Assembly (NCBI GenBank): GCA_000961645.1
Contig: LADM01000053.1
Coordinates: 1-64,000 of the forward strand
Direction of reading: 5' to 3'
Length of the DNA: 64,000 bases
Origin: Gammaproteobacteria bacterium BRH_c0
GTDB lineage: Bacteria > Pseudomonadota > Gammaproteobacteria > Pseudomonadales > Porticoccaceae
In this document: piece after piece, positions 18,675 through 28,000 of the stretch
Numbering within the stretch: the stretch's first letter is position 1
How the letters are laid out: each line of letters begins with the position of its first letter
The notes under the pieces: generated by a model
Told to the model about the DNA's origin: nothing
Seen by the model: the letters and a program-made list of their open reading frames with translations, nothing else
The model's database searches: none
Program-made: the position numbers and the translations under genes

Positions 18675-19886
18675 TCATTGCAGCACACCGCGCATCGCCA
18701 GCACCGGATCAACCCCGGCGGCGCGCTTGGCGGGCAGCCAGGAGAACACCAGCCCCGCCGCCAGTGCAGTTGCAGCTGCAGCGGGCACCGCCCACCAGGG
18801 CGGCATCAGGGGAAAGACTGGATACAGCTGGCGCACCAGAAACACCGCGCCATAGGCAAAGGCGATGCCCGCCACAATGCCCAGGCACACCAGCAGCATG
18901 GATTCACCCAGAAACAATTGCCGGACCTGGTTGCGGCTGGCACCGATGGCTTTCAGCAAACCGATCTCGGCGCGCCGCTGGCTGACAGAGATCAGGCTGA
19001 TGTTCATGATCAGGATACCGGCCACCAGCAGGCTGATAGCGCCGATGGCACCAATGGCCAGAGTCAGGGCAGTGAGAATATTGTTAAAAGACTCAAGCAT
19101 CGAATCCTGGGTGACAATGGTGATATCGTCCTCGCCATCGTGGCGTTCACGGATCACCTGGTAGATGCGCTGCTTGGCGAGATTTTCATCGGCGCCCTCT
19201 TTCAGCTCCATGATGACCCTAAACAGACCCGGCGAGTTGAACAACTGCTCCGCCGTCTTTACCGGAATCAGCACCAGGTTGCTCATATCGATCCCGAAGG
19301 ATTCCCCGGTATCGGCGAGCACACCGGTCACCCGCATGCGGCGTTCGCCAACTCGTACCCACTCACCCACCGCACGGTTGTTGCCAAACAGCTCATGCTT
19401 GAGCTCAGCCCCCAACACGCAGATAGAGAGGGCGTCGGTATTGGCGCGCTCGGGGAAAATCTGCCCCTGGCTGACGGTCATCTGGCGCACGGCAAAAAAT
19501 CCCCGGCCACTGCCCATCACCATCGCCTCCCGCGAGCGATTGTCACGGGATATTATGGTTGTGCCGGCAATAATCGGGGCAATAGCGCCGATGGAGGGAA
19601 TGCGCGCCAGGGCATCGGCATCGTCGAGGGTGAGATCGCGGGGCGAATTGCCAAACAGCGGCGGCCTGCCGCCAACGGTTTCATTGCGACCGGGGAACAC
19701 CACGATCAGGCGATTGCCGAGGCTGGAGAACTCCCTGTCGATATAGCGCCGCGCGCCCTCGCCGACACTGGTGAGCATTACCACCGAGGCCACACCAATG
19801 GCCACCGCCAGCAGCAACAGGCCGGTGCGCAGGGCGTTGCCGCTGAACACCTGCCAGTTAAAGCGCAGCTGGTCAGCCAGGCGCAT
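18675..19886 (-). CDS. MacB/FtsX-type ABC transporter permease (first permease)
   Basis: The 403-residue protein has the same layout as its neighbour: an N-terminal helix (ALRTGLLLLAVAIGVASVVML), a large periplasmic domain, and three C-terminal helices with the FtsX signature (RRAEIGLLKAIGASRNQVRQ). I favour the ATG at 19886, which has GAGG 9 nt upstream; an ATG at 19895 is nearly on top of that site. Its start overlaps the end of the ATPase gene by 14 nt, implying coupled translation. Confidence 0.88.
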   Translation of the reverse strand: MRLADQLRFNWQVFSGNALRTGLLLLAVAIGVASVVMLTSVGEGARRYIDREFSSLGNRLIVVFPGRNETVGGRPPLFGNSPRDLTLDDADALARIPSIGAIAPIIAGTTIISRDNRSREAMVMGSGRGFFAVRQMTVSQGQIFPERANTDALSICVLGAELKHELFGNNRAVGEWVRVGERRMRVTGVLADTGESFGIDMSNLVLIPVKTAEQLFNSPGLFRVIMELKEGADENLAKQRIYQVIRERHDGEDDITIVTQDSMLESFNNILTALTLAIGAIGAISLLVAGILIMNISLISVSQRRAEIGLLKAIGASRNQVRQLFLGESMLLVCLGIVAGIAFAYGAVFLVRQLYPVFPLMPPWWAVPAAAATALAAGLVFSWLPAKRAAGVDPVLAMRGVLQ

Positions 19887-20610
19887 GGCGCTCATCCTCG
19901 ACAATCTGGCCGTCCACCATGCGCACACGGCGCTGGGCGCGCTGGCCCAAATTGCCATCGTGGGTCACCACTACCAGGGTAATGCCCTCGCTGTTGAGGT
20001 TTTCCAGCACGTTGACAATATCCCGCCCCGAACTCTGGTCGAGATTGCCGGTGGGCTCGTCCGCCAGCAGGATGCGCGGCTTCATCACGATGGCGCGGGC
20101 AATAGCCACCCGTTGCAGCTGACCGCCTGAGAGCTGACCGGGGCGGTGGTGCTTGCGGTCGAGCAGGCCCACCAGTTGCAGTACGTGCTCCACCGCTTCA
20201 CGGCGCGCCCTGGTTGTTTCACCCGCCAGCACCATGGGCAGCTCGACATTCTCAAAGGCATTGAGACGACCGATCAGATGAAAGGCCTGGAAGATAAAGC
20301 CGATATTGTCGCGACGCAGGGCGGCGCGCTGCTCTTCAACCAATTGCTCGGTGGCAATGCCGTTGATGTGGTAGCTGCCGCTATCGGGGCGATCGAGCAG
20401 TCCCAGCATATTGAGCAAGGTCGATTTGCCGGAGCCGGACGGCCCCATCACTGACACATATTCGCCGGTCTGGATATCCATATCCAGATCGCGCAGCGCG
20501 TGCAGGGGCTGGCCGCCCATCTGGTAGGTTTTGTTGAGCCCGCGCAGCTGGATCATGGCAGGCTCTGCCGGTTGAGTCCTGGCCGACTCAGTTGTGAAAA
20601 GCTCAGCCAT
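19873..20610 (-). CDS. MacB/LolD-type ABC transporter ATP-binding protein
   Basis: The 245-residue ATPase has all standard motifs: Walker A GPSGSGKST, Q-loop FIFQAFHLI, signature LSGGQLQRVAIARA, Walker B RILLADEPTGNLD, and a switch His in VVTHD. The GNLD D-loop and the short form are characteristic of the LolD/MacB group. The N-terminal 18 residues before MIQLRGLNKTY may be an over-extension; an internal ATG at 20556 is an alternative start. It lies 2 nt after the membrane-fusion gene. Confidence 0.9.
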   Translation of the reverse strand: MAELFTTESARTQPAEPAMIQLRGLNKTYQMGGQPLHALRDLDMDIQTGEYVSVMGPSGSGKSTLLNMLGLLDRPDSGSYHINGIATEQLVEEQRAALRRDNIGFIFQAFHLIGRLNAFENVELPMVLAGETTRARREAVEHVLQLVGLLDRKHHRPGQLSGGQLQRVAIARAIVMKPRILLADEPTGNLDQSSGRDIVNVLENLNSEGITLVVVTHDGNLGQRAQRRVRMVDGQIVEDERHAPG

Positions 20611-20612
20611 GG

Positions 20613-21779
20613 CTATTGCCGGAACTTGTTCGCAGTGGTGTCTGAGTCGGCTGGCTCGATCTCGGCCCGCGCGCCTTCCACCACCCCGGTTACACCGACA
20701 TTGGACACCACTCTGTCACCCGCCTTGAGTCCGCCCGTCACTTCGGAGTAGCGCCAGTTGGCAAGGCCGGTGGTGATCTCGCGCTTTTCCAGATAACCGC
20801 TGTCGTTAACCACCATCACAAAGCGGCCGTCGAGGATCACTTCAGAGGGAATGCGCAAGGCATGGTCATTGCTGTCGAGAATGACCTCCATATCGGCACT
20901 GTAGCCGGTGAGCAATTTGACACCCTCGGGCAGCGAGGTCAGTTTTGCTTCCACCTCAACAGTGCGGGCCTGCTTTTCGTAGTCGACCACATAGGGAGCG
21001 ATACGGGTGACCCTGGCATCAAAATTGACACCCCGGTAGGCATCGAGGTTGACCCGCACCGGCATGCCAACGCTGATACTGGCGGCGTCCACTTCATCGA
21101 TGGGGGCGGAAATGTAATGGCAATCGTCAGTGATCAGGTCGATGGCGGGCGGGGTGGGGATGCCGGGGGGTGAAGGGGTCACATACTCGCCCAGCTCGCC
21201 GGTGACATCGGCAACCACACCGGCAAAGGGCGCCTTCAGTTCGGTCTGATCGAGCAGCGCTTGGGCCAGTTCGACGGAAGCAAGCGCCTGCTGCTCCCGC
21301 GCCTTGCTGGCCTCGCAACCGGCGGCACTGGCTTCAGCCCTGGCCCTGGCAAGATCGGCAGACTCCACCGAGACCAGTTTTTTACTCACCAATCCTTCCA
21401 GGCGTTTGCTCTCCCGTTGATCGGAGCGGGCAGAAATGCATTTGCTCTGGCGCTCGGCGACCGCCGACACCTGGGCAGCGCGGGCCTCACTCAGGCGCGC
21501 TGCGCGGTCCAGATTCCACAGGGTCATCAGCAGCTGCCCCTCCTCTACCTGGTCACCTTCTGTGACCAGCAACCGGGATATCTGTCCGCCCATGGGCATC
21601 GACAGGCGCGCCCGCTGGCAGGCTTCCACAGTGCCTGCGCGGGTATTGGCGACGCTTTGCTCAACAGCGCCGCGCTCCACTTCCAGCAGGGTAACGACAA
21701 CCTTATCGGGGCGCGATACCAGGTAGTAGGCTACAACCACCAGCAGCACCAGCAGTGCCGCAATCAACCAGCGTTTCAT
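20613..21779 (-). CDS. Periplasmic membrane-fusion (HlyD/MacA-like) protein
   Basis: The 388-residue protein starts with a membrane anchor (KRWLIAALLVLLVVVAYYL). It continues with a barrel-sandwich lipoyl-like half (GGQISRLLVTEGDQVEEGQ), a coiled-coil hairpin rich in Ala/Glu/Arg (about 90-175), the second half (LKAPFAGVVADVTGELGEYV), and beta-barrel domains. Five cysteines lie in and after the hairpin (CISARS, GCEASK, DDCHYI and others), which is unusual for an adaptor. It is the first gene of the four-gene efflux operon. The start at 21779 is chosen over an upstream in-frame codon because it begins the anchor. Confidence 0.88.
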   Translation of the reverse strand: MKRWLIAALLVLLVVVAYYLVSRPDKVVVTLLEVERGAVEQSVANTRAGTVEACQRARLSMPMGGQISRLLVTEGDQVEEGQLLMTLWNLDRAARLSEARAAQVSAVAERQSKCISARSDQRESKRLEGLVSKKLVSVESADLARARAEASAAGCEASKAREQQALASVELAQALLDQTELKAPFAGVVADVTGELGEYVTPSPPGIPTPPAIDLITDDCHYISAPIDEVDAASISVGMPVRVNLDAYRGVNFDARVTRIAPYVVDYEKQARTVEVEAKLTSLPEGVKLLTGYSADMEVILDSNDHALRIPSEVILDGRFVMVVNDSGYLEKREITTGLANWRYSEVTGGLKAGDRVVSNVGVTGVVEGARAEIEPADSDTTANKFRQ

Positions 21780-21912
21780 GCAATTTCCTGCCCAATGACA
21801 ATCCATGATTGTTGCGAGCTAGGGTACTACATCAACACAGCCCAGTCCCCTGCGCTCGGTCAAGTGGCTGTGTAAAAGTGTGTATCAATTAGGCTGGCAT
21901 GGGCCTGCTTCG

Positions 21913-23301
21913 TTAAGCGCCGCGCTTCCAGCCCAGTTTTTTCTCAATGGCGGTAATCACCATGGCGGCGATATCAATACCGGTGGCAGATTCAATGCCT
22001 TCCAGACCGGGGGAGGAATTCACCTCCAACAGCAGCGGCCCCTTGGATGAGCGGATCAGATCAATACCCGCCACCGAGAGATTCATGGCCTTTGCGGCTT
22101 TGACAGCGATACGCCGCTCCTGGGCGGTAACCTTGACCAGGGAGGCCTTGCCCCCCTGATGGAGATTGGCGCGAAACTCGCCGGGCGCCGCTTCGCGCTC
22201 GATGGCCGCCACCACCTTGCCGTCGATAACAAAGCAGCGGATATCCTTGCCCTTGGCCTCCTTGATAAATTCCTGCACCAGGATATTGGCGTTGAGGCTC
22301 TTGAAGGCGTTGATCACGCTCTCTGCGGCCTTGTTGGTTTCGGCCAGTACCACGCCGCGACCCTGGGTGCCCTCCAGCAATTTGACGATCAGGGGCGCGC
22401 CGCCCACCATGCTGATCAGGTCCTGAGTATCAAGGGGCGAGTTGGCAAACCCGGTGATGGGAATATTGAGACCTGAATCCAGCAGCGCTTGCAGGGAGTA
22501 GAGCTTGTCGCGGGATTTGGTGATGGCCTCGCTGTCATTGAGGCACAACACCCCCATGGTCATGAACTGGCGCAGCAGGGAGCAGCCGTAGTGGGTCATG
22601 CTGGGGCGAATGCGCGGGATCACGGCATCGAGATCGCTGATGATGGTGCCACCGCGGTAATGAACCTCGGGCTTTTCCGCATCCAGCTTTATATAGCAGT
22701 GGCGGATATTGAGAAACATCATGTCGTGGCCGCGCTCGCGACCCGCTTCCATCAGGCGCTCATTGCTGTACAGCTCCGGGTTGCTGGCCACCACGGCAAT
22801 TTTCAGCCCGCCCTGGGTAAACTCTGCCGTGTCGTAATGCTGGCGGAATACATCGACCGCCACCTCGCCGAGGCGAAAACTGGCATCCGGGTCCACCAGC
22901 AGGCGGCCGCTCATGGCCTCGCGGCCGAGCAGCATGCGGTAACCCATGGAATCGCGGTTGGTGAGGGTGACTTCGATATCCCAGGTATCGTTGCCGAGGG
23001 TCAGGGGAGTGCGGATCACATAGCGCTTTTCAGTCTCGCCGGTGGAACTGCGCACAGTGCGGCGGTCCACCACCGGGGCATCGCACTTCACCAGCACCTT
23101 GCGGTTGCTTTGCAACGGGTGGACCTCAAAACTCACCCACAGCTCGCCGTCCGTGGTGTAGGGCTTGATATTGAAGGCATGGAGGGAAGAGGTTTTGGCG
23201 CCCGAGTCGACGCGGGCCTTGATGGCAGGAATATTCAGGGCGGTGAGGTGACACCACTCCTGATTGCCAACGATAACCTTGGGGCCGGATTGCTGAACCA
23301 T
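21913..23301 (-). CDS. Fused RimB-like retropepsin and RimK-like ATP-grasp ligase
   Basis: The 462-residue protein joins two activities. Residues 1-150 are a RimB/Zn_protease-family (retropepsin-like) domain: VGNQEWCHL, then the aspartate motif [14 protein letters not shown] with Asp32, and [10 protein letters not shown]. Residues 165-460 are a RimK-type ATP-grasp enzyme: [48 protein letters not shown] and [15 protein letters not shown] with the metal Glu/Asn. RimK adds glutamates to ribosomal protein S6, while RimB trims them; in pseudomonads they are separate genes in one operon. Here maker and trimmer are one chain. Target and activity are inferred. Confidence 0.85.
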   Translation of the reverse strand: MVQQSGPKVIVGNQEWCHLTALNIPAIKARVDSGAKTSSLHAFNIKPYTTDGELWVSFEVHPLQSNRKVLVKCDAPVVDRRTVRSSTGETEKRYVIRTPLTLGNDTWDIEVTLTNRDSMGYRMLLGREAMSGRLLVDPDASFRLGEVAVDVFRQHYDTAEFTQGGLKIAVVASNPELYSNERLMEAGRERGHDMMFLNIRHCYIKLDAEKPEVHYRGGTIISDLDAVIPRIRPSMTHYGCSLLRQFMTMGVLCLNDSEAITKSRDKLYSLQALLDSGLNIPITGFANSPLDTQDLISMVGGAPLIVKLLEGTQGRGVVLAETNKAAESVINAFKSLNANILVQEFIKEAKGKDIRCFVIDGKVVAAIEREAAPGEFRANLHQGGKASLVKVTAQERRIAVKAAKAMNLSVAGIDLIRSSKGPLLLEVNSSPGLEGIESATGIDIAAMVITAIEKKLGWKRGA

Positions 23302-23385
23302 GCTGTGCCTGGAAGGGTGGGGGCGGGCGCGGATTATCCGGGTGAAGGTACCACCACCGCAATATGTGCGTGGTTTTTATTGATG

Positions 23386-23654
23386 CGGTACGTTTTATTC
23401 GAGAATCCGTTCGTGCTGTGCTTAAGAGCCCGTTCGTGATGTGTTTAAGAATCAGTTCGTGATGTGCTTAAGAGTCCGTTCATGCTGAGCCTGAGATTCC
23501 GCTCGGACTGAGCGCTTAAGGGCCCGCTCGTGCTGAGCTTGGGAGTCCGCTCGTGCTGAGCATGGGAGTCCGCTCGGCCTGAGCCTGTCGAAGCACGCGA
23601 GGCCTTCGACAGGCTCAGGCCGAACGGTATTTACGTTTAGCTCGTGTCGAATCA
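23386..23654. repeat. Repeat element B: eight 23-bp tandem units ending in a 24-bp hairpin
   Basis: Units start at 23403, 23426, 23449, 23472, 23495, 23520, 23543 and 23566; all intervals are 23 bp except one of 25. The terminal hairpin pairs 23570-23593 with 23604-23627 with one mismatch and carries CTGAGCCTGTCGAAG. Flanks CGGTACGTTTTATTCGAGA and AACGGTATTTACGTTTA match element A. Units differ more from each other here than in A (TGCTGTGCTTAA, TGATGTGTTTAA variants), so the array is older or evolving faster. Confidence 0.9.
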
Positions 23655-23671
23655 ATATTCATGGCTGCCTA

Positions 23672-24178
23672 TCAGTCTTCAACATCCGGGTCATTTTTGG
23701 GAAAATCGTAGTGCAGCAACTTGCCGCAGCCTGCCTTGAGCGCATTCCAGGAGGCAATATCAAGCTCCAGCTGGGCAACACCGCAGGTGGGGATGTTGGT
23801 GATATGGTCGAGGGCGAGAAAATTGACCAGGTCGGTGATGGCGGGGTTGTGCCCCACCACGGCGATCGACTGCCACTGGGCATCGAGCTTGCGCAGGTAC
23901 AGCATCACATCATCGTAATCGAAGCTGTACAGATCGGGGCACACCTCGATCATGTCGCTGTTAAATCCGGCGCACTCAGCCATCAACTCGATGGTTTGCA
24001 TGGCGCGCCGGGCCGGGCTGGTGAAAATCCGTTCCACCCGGTGATCAAGTTTGGCAAGGCGCTCCCCCATCTCGGAGGCATTGCGAATACCGCGCTTTTT
24101 CAGCGGTCGCTGCAGATCAGTCAGGGAGGGTTCTTTCCAGGAGGATTTGGCGTGGCGGATCAGTAAAAGTGTTTTCAC
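23672..24178 (-). CDS. sixA: SixA-type phosphohistidine phosphatase
   Basis: The 168-residue histidine phosphatase starts MKTLLLIRHAKSSW with the catalytic His9 in the RHG-like motif, keeps the FTSPARRAMQTIEL segment with its Arg, and has the second His in VVGHNPAITDL. SixA removes phosphate from histidines of phosphorelay or PTS-Ntr proteins in the cytoplasm. It is transcribed divergently from the Spx-like gene, with about 145 bp between starts. Confidence 0.85.
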   Translation of the reverse strand: MKTLLLIRHAKSSWKEPSLTDLQRPLKKRGIRNASEMGERLAKLDHRVERIFTSPARRAMQTIELMAECAGFNSDMIEVCPDLYSFDYDDVMLYLRKLDAQWQSIAVVGHNPAITDLVNFLALDHITNIPTCGVAQLELDIASWNALKAGCGKLLHYDFPKNDPDVED

Positions 24179-24324
24179 GCGGATCTCCTGTGGACGGGAA
24201 CATCAATTTTGCTATGCTTACGCGCCCATCAAACACCGGATTGATGACAGATTCATGACCATAGCGGGGATAACGGGTCATGAAACCGGCATCACTCCAC
24301 TGCAAGGGCGAGAAGCAATCCATC

Positions 24325-24711
24325 ATGAAATCCACGGACGCGAAGCACTCCGACAACAAGATTGTTGGCATCAAACTCTTTGGTATAAAGAATTGCGACA
24401 CCGTGCGCAAGGCACGCCAATGGCTCGACAGCCAGGGCGTGAAGTACCAGTACCACGATTTCCGTGACGACGGCCTGAGCCTCGAAACCATCCAGGACTG
24501 GCTCAACCGCATTGACTCACAAGCGCTGCTCAACAAGCGCAGCACCACCTGGAAAAACCTCGATGAGGCAACGCGCAGCAATCTCGCTGAGGCGGATATC
24601 CCGGCGCTGCTGGCAGCTCACCCTACCCTTATTAAAAGGCCGGTGCTGGAGATTGGCGACCGCCTGAGCACAGGTTTTAATGAAAAAACCTGGCAGCAAC
24701 TTATTCACTGA
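24325..24711 (+). CDS. ArsC/Spx-family protein (YffB-like)
   Basis: The protein of about 128 residues has the thioredoxin-like ArsC fold: KLFGIKNCDTVRKARQWLD with a single cysteine in the active-site loop, KYQYHDFRDDGL, and the cis-Pro strand LIKRPVLEIGDR. This matches YffB/Spx-like proteins, which bind glutathione or act in redox control; it is not a proven arsenate reductase. The frame opens at 24280, but the ATG at 24325 gives a more family-like length; neither has a strong ribosome site. It lies 12 nt before dapD, an association common in pseudomonads. Confidence 0.82.
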   Translation: MKSTDAKHSDNKIVGIKLFGIKNCDTVRKARQWLDSQGVKYQYHDFRDDGLSLETIQDWLNRIDSQALLNKRSTTWKNLDEATRSNLAEADIPALLAAHPTLIKRPVLEIGDRLSTGFNEKTWQQLIH

Positions 24712-24723
24712 CTGGAGACACCC

Positions 24724-25758
24724 ATGACAACTCTTCACAGCCTCGGGCTGGGCATCGGCACCCGCAACAGCAAGGGCGAGTGGCTGGAAATTTTCTACCC
24801 TCAACCATTGCTCTCCCCTTCCACAGCCGCTGCCGACGTGATTAGCAATGTAACCGGATTGGCTAATGGCAACGGTTTTGCTGATCTGGACGACGACACC
24901 CTGGCGCAACTCGCCAGCGCCTTTGAGACCGCCGGTGAAAGCGAATTGGCCCTGCTTGCCAGCAGCCTGCAGGGCAGCGCCAGGCCAGCGGTGCTGACGG
25001 TGATTGCCGAGGATGCCAAGCCGCAATCGATACCTGAGGTCTACCTCAAATTGCATCTGTTGTCCCACCGCCTGGTCAAACCCCACAATCTGGTGCTCGA
25101 CGGCATGTTCGGTGTTCTGCCCAATGTTGCCTGGACCAGCGAGGGTGCCATTGATCTGCAGGAGTTGCCCCGGCGCCAGCTGGCCGCACGCCTCAAAGGC
25201 ACCACCCTGTCGGTGGATTGCGTGGATAAATTTCCCAAAATGGTGGATTACGTGGTCCCTGCCGGAGTGCGCATCGCCGACACCGCGCGGGTACGGCTGG
25301 GGGCCTACCTGGGCGAAGGCACGACCATCATGCACGAAGGTTTCGTCAACTTTAATGCAGGCACTGAAGGCCCCAACATGGTGGAAGGCCGCATCTCCGC
25401 CGGTGTGTTTGTCGGCTCCGGTTCCGACCTAGGCGGCGGCTGCTCCACCATGGGCACCCTCTCCGGCGGCGGCAACATCATTATCTCGGTGGGCAAGGGC
25501 TGCCTGATCGGCGCCAATGCCGGTATCGGCATTCCCTTGGGGGATCGCTGCACCGTGGAAGCCGGGTTGTACATCACAGCGGGTACCAAGGTGCTGATCC
25601 TTGATGACAAGCGCCTGCCGGTAGGGGAAATCAGCGCCCGAGAACTGGCGGGCAAATCCGACCTGCTGTTCCGCCGCAACTCCATCAGCGGGGCGGTGGA
25701 ATGCCTGACCAACCAGTCGGCAATTGAGTTGAATGCGGCCTTGCATGCGCACAACTGA
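24724..25758 (+). CDS. dapD: Tetrahydrodipicolinate N-succinyltransferase (long DapD)
   Basis: The enzyme transfers succinyl from succinyl-CoA to tetrahydrodipicolinate in the lysine/meso-diaminopimelate pathway. The 344-residue form is the long DapD of Pseudomonas-type organisms. The left-handed beta-helix of hexapeptide repeats is visible from about residue 175 ([52 protein letters not shown]). GGAG precedes the ATG. It is followed after 59 nt by dapE, so two consecutive pathway steps are encoded together. Confidence 0.95.
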   Translation: MTTLHSLGLGIGTRNSKGEWLEIFYPQPLLSPSTAAADVISNVTGLANGNGFADLDDDTLAQLASAFETAGESELALLASSLQGSARPAVLTVIAEDAKPQSIPEVYLKLHLLSHRLVKPHNLVLDGMFGVLPNVAWTSEGAIDLQELPRRQLAARLKGTTLSVDCVDKFPKMVDYVVPAGVRIADTARVRLGAYLGEGTTIMHEGFVNFNAGTEGPNMVEGRISAGVFVGSGSDLGGGCSTMGTLSGGGNIIISVGKGCLIGANAGIGIPLGDRCTVEAGLYITAGTKVLILDDKRLPVGEISARELAGKSDLLFRRNSISGAVECLTNQSAIELNAALHAHN

Positions 25759-25817
25759 GTTGTACCTGGGGCCAGATCTTCGATGTCTGGCGACAGTCGC
25801 CAAAGCGGAGCATTGCC

Positions 25818-26954
25818 ATGAGTAATTATTCCCCCACTGTTCTTTTGGCCAGCGACCTGATTCGCCGCCGTTCGGTAACCCCTGAAGATGCGGGTTGCCA
25901 GGAGTTGATGATCGGGCGTTTGCGGACAGCTGGTTTTGTGGTGACCGAGCTGCCCTTTGGCGATGTTCACAACTTCTGGGCGGTGCATGGCAGCAGTGGG
26001 CCGATCCTGTGTTTTGCCGGCCACACCGATGTGGTGCCCAGCGGCGACGAAAGCCAGTGGGCCACCCCGCCCTTTGCGCCGGTTATCAAGGACGGAATAC
26101 TCTACGGCCGCGGTGCGGCGGATATGAAGGGCTCCCTGGCGGCGATGATTACCGCCTGCGAAGACTTTATCGCCGAGCAGCCGGATCACCGCGGCCGCAT
26201 TGCCTTCCTGATCACCAGCGACGAGGAAGGTATCGCCGTTGACGGCACGGTGAAGGTCGTGGAATGGCTCGCCGAGCACGGCACCATCCCCGACTGGTGC
26301 CTGGTGGGAGAACCCTCCAGCACCAGCCAGTGTGGCGATGTGGTTAAAAATGGTCGCCGTGGCTCCCTCGGTGCGACGCTTACCATCAAGGGTGTTCAGG
26401 GCCATGTGGCCTATCCTCACTTGGCTGACAACCCGATCCACCGCTTCGCCCCGGCGCTGGCGGAGCTGGCCGCCGAACACTGGGACAACGGCAATGAGTT
26501 TTTCCCGGCCACCAGCTTTCAGGTCTCGAATATTCACGCCGGCAGTGGCACCACCAACGTGATTCCCGGCGAACTGAAAGTACTGTGCAATTTCCGCTAC
26601 TCCACCGAAGTGACTGCTGACGAGCTGAAAGCCCGCACCCAGGCAATCCTCGACAGGCATGATCTGAACTACAGCATCGACTGGAACCTCAGCGGCGAGC
26701 CATTCCTGACAGCGCGCGGCGAACTGGTAGAGGCAGTGCGGGACAGCATTTTTGCGGTGACAGGCCTTGAAACAGAACTCTCCACCGCTGGCGGCACCTC
26801 TGACGGACGCTTTATCGCTCCCCTCGGCACCCAGGTGGTGGAGCTGGGGCCGGTCAACGCTACCATTCACAAGGTGGATGAGAATACTTCAGTGGCGGGG
26901 CTGGATGAGTTGGCTTTGATGTATCGGGGGATTATGGAGAGGCTATTGGTTTGA
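25818..26954 (+). CDS. dapE: Succinyl-diaminopimelate desuccinylase
   Basis: The 378-residue M20 metallopeptidase removes succinate from N-succinyl-LL-diaminopimelate. The dizinc residues are in [27 protein letters not shown] and [12 protein letters not shown] (catalytic Glu pair), with the GGTSDGRF segment near the end. Dimerisation-domain residues [13 protein letters not shown] are intact. GGAG lies 8 nt before the ATG. It converges with rsmJ across a short region of repeats. Confidence 0.96.
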   Translation: MSNYSPTVLLASDLIRRRSVTPEDAGCQELMIGRLRTAGFVVTELPFGDVHNFWAVHGSSGPILCFAGHTDVVPSGDESQWATPPFAPVIKDGILYGRGAADMKGSLAAMITACEDFIAEQPDHRGRIAFLITSDEEGIAVDGTVKVVEWLAEHGTIPDWCLVGEPSSTSQCGDVVKNGRRGSLGATLTIKGVQGHVAYPHLADNPIHRFAPALAELAAEHWDNGNEFFPATSFQVSNIHAGSGTTNVIPGELKVLCNFRYSTEVTADELKARTQAILDRHDLNYSIDWNLSGEPFLTARGELVEAVRDSIFAVTGLETELSTAGGTSDGRFIAPLGTQVVELGPVNATIHKVDENTSVAGLDELALMYRGIMERLLV

Positions 26955-27094
26955 AGTCGGAAGTCTGAAGTCGGACGCTTTTTGGGTGCCACCTTCTGGT
27001 GATCCAATCCCGATCAAGCCTCTCGGTACAGCCTGTGTGAAGGATTATGCCATTGGCCGCTTTTGCTTCAGACTTCAGACGTCAGACGTCCGAC
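26953..27094. repeat. Short GTCTGAAG/GTCTGACG repeats between dapE and rsmJ
   Basis: GAAGTCGGAAGTCTGAAG follows directly on the dapE stop (26953-26970). The opposite orientation, CTTCAGACTTCAGACGTC, begins at 27066 and runs into the 3' end of rsmJ. The shared core is GTCTGAAGTC in inverted orientation, with about 90 bp between. The last eight residues of RsmJ (VGRLTSEV) are encoded by this repeat. A related pair is upstream of argG (4333-4358). Confidence 0.6.
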
Positions 27095-27895
27095 CATGCT
27101 CCTCAACGGATAAATATCAAACCGCACGGACTTGCCCTCCAGCGCATAACCCGGCTCCCGGTTATCGAGCCAGGGAGCGTGGGACGGGCGCTTTACCACC
27201 ACTCTGAAGCGCGCTTTTTGCAGTGCCAGCGGCAGCAGCTCATCGGCATCGGCATCGGCGCCCACCAGTTTGTGGAATACCTGCATCGACTTGTTGACCT
27301 GGGCGGACTTGCGCCTTTCCGGGAACATGGGGTCGAGGTAGATCACATCGGGCAATTCATCGTTGCCCAGCTCAAGCAGCCACTGCTTGGCATCGCGGTG
27401 AACCAGGTTGATTCTCGCCATGATGGATGCAAGGTCTGGATCGTCGCCAGCGGCCAACCGGGCGCGGGCCAGGCCGTCTTCCAGCAATGCAGCTACCACC
27501 GGTTGGCGCTCCACCACGATCAGGGTGGCGCCCAGGCTCGCCAGGGCAAAGGCATCACCGCCAAGACCGGCAGTCAGGTCCGCAACCACAGGCCTGATTT
27601 TGTCTTTCAGGCCCACGGCCTTGGCGATGGATTGGGATTTGCCGCCACCGTAAAGCCGCCGGTGGCGGGCGCTGCCTGTAGCAAAATCCACCTGCACTGG
27701 CCCCATGGCTTTGGGACCGGTCTGGCGCACACTGAGGCCGGACTCATCCAGCCACAGCACCAGGGGGTCGACTTCCTGCAGCAGGTTGTCACGCTCCCCG
27801 CCAAACACAAAGCCGTACCTGTCGGCCAGGGCCTTGGCCGGGATTGAGAAATCTGCGGCGCAGAGAAGATTCAGGCTATTGATCATTTCAGACAT
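27068..27895 (-). CDS. rsmJ: 16S rRNA (guanine-1516-N2)-methyltransferase
   Basis: The 275-residue protein has the RsmJ hallmarks: the FATGSARHRRLYGGGKSQSIAKAVG segment, SAM motif VVADLTAGLGGDAFALA, acidic VVERQPVV, and catalytic DPMFPERRKSAQVNK. It methylates G1516 of 16S rRNA in the small ribosomal subunit. It converges with dapE. The C-terminal residues are encoded inside a GTCTGAAG-type repeat, which suggests the original C-terminus was changed by the repeat. Confidence 0.93.
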   Translation of the reverse strand: MSEMINSLNLLCAADFSIPAKALADRYGFVFGGERDNLLQEVDPLVLWLDESGLSVRQTGPKAMGPVQVDFATGSARHRRLYGGGKSQSIAKAVGLKDKIRPVVADLTAGLGGDAFALASLGATLIVVERQPVVAALLEDGLARARLAAGDDPDLASIMARINLVHRDAKQWLLELGNDELPDVIYLDPMFPERRKSAQVNKSMQVFHKLVGADADADELLPLALQKARFRVVVKRPSHAPWLDNREPGYALEGKSVRFDIYPLRSMVGRLTSEV

Positions 27896-27912
27896 GGACT
27901 GCTCTTCCAGCC

Positions 27913-27938
27913 AAAAAGAAGGGGCACCTGGTGCCCCT
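27913..27938 (-). terminator. Intrinsic terminator of the OmpA-family lipoprotein gene
   Basis: On the minus strand AGGGGCACC and GGTGCCCCT form a perfect stem, followed by TTCTTTTT. It lies 63 bp beyond the stop codon of the gene at 28,001 and just before the rsmJ start. Confidence 0.9.
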
Positions 27939-28000
27939 CAGGGTGTAGCTCGGTTCACGGGCAGGTCTCTGCCCGCCTGTGTTTGCAATAGACCGATCGG

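Noticed and set aside
17147-19982. Two long plus-strand frames opposite the MacB-like permeases
   Set aside because: His/Gly/Gln-rich translations with no motif; the minus-strand genes are unambiguous.
15697-23588. CRISPR array
   Set aside because: The 23-bp units are contiguous with only 4 variable bases each and no spacers; no cas genes are present.
15523-23655. Two similar minus-strand frames (15523-15903 and 23452-23655) containing VNTVRPEPVEGLA
   Set aside because: They are translations of repeat elements A and B; the protein similarity reflects the DNA repeat. Phrases of this kind are common spurious peptides.
25305-26870. A 521-codon minus-strand frame opposite dapD and dapE
   Set aside because: Antisense to two well-recognised enzymes; no recognisable fold.
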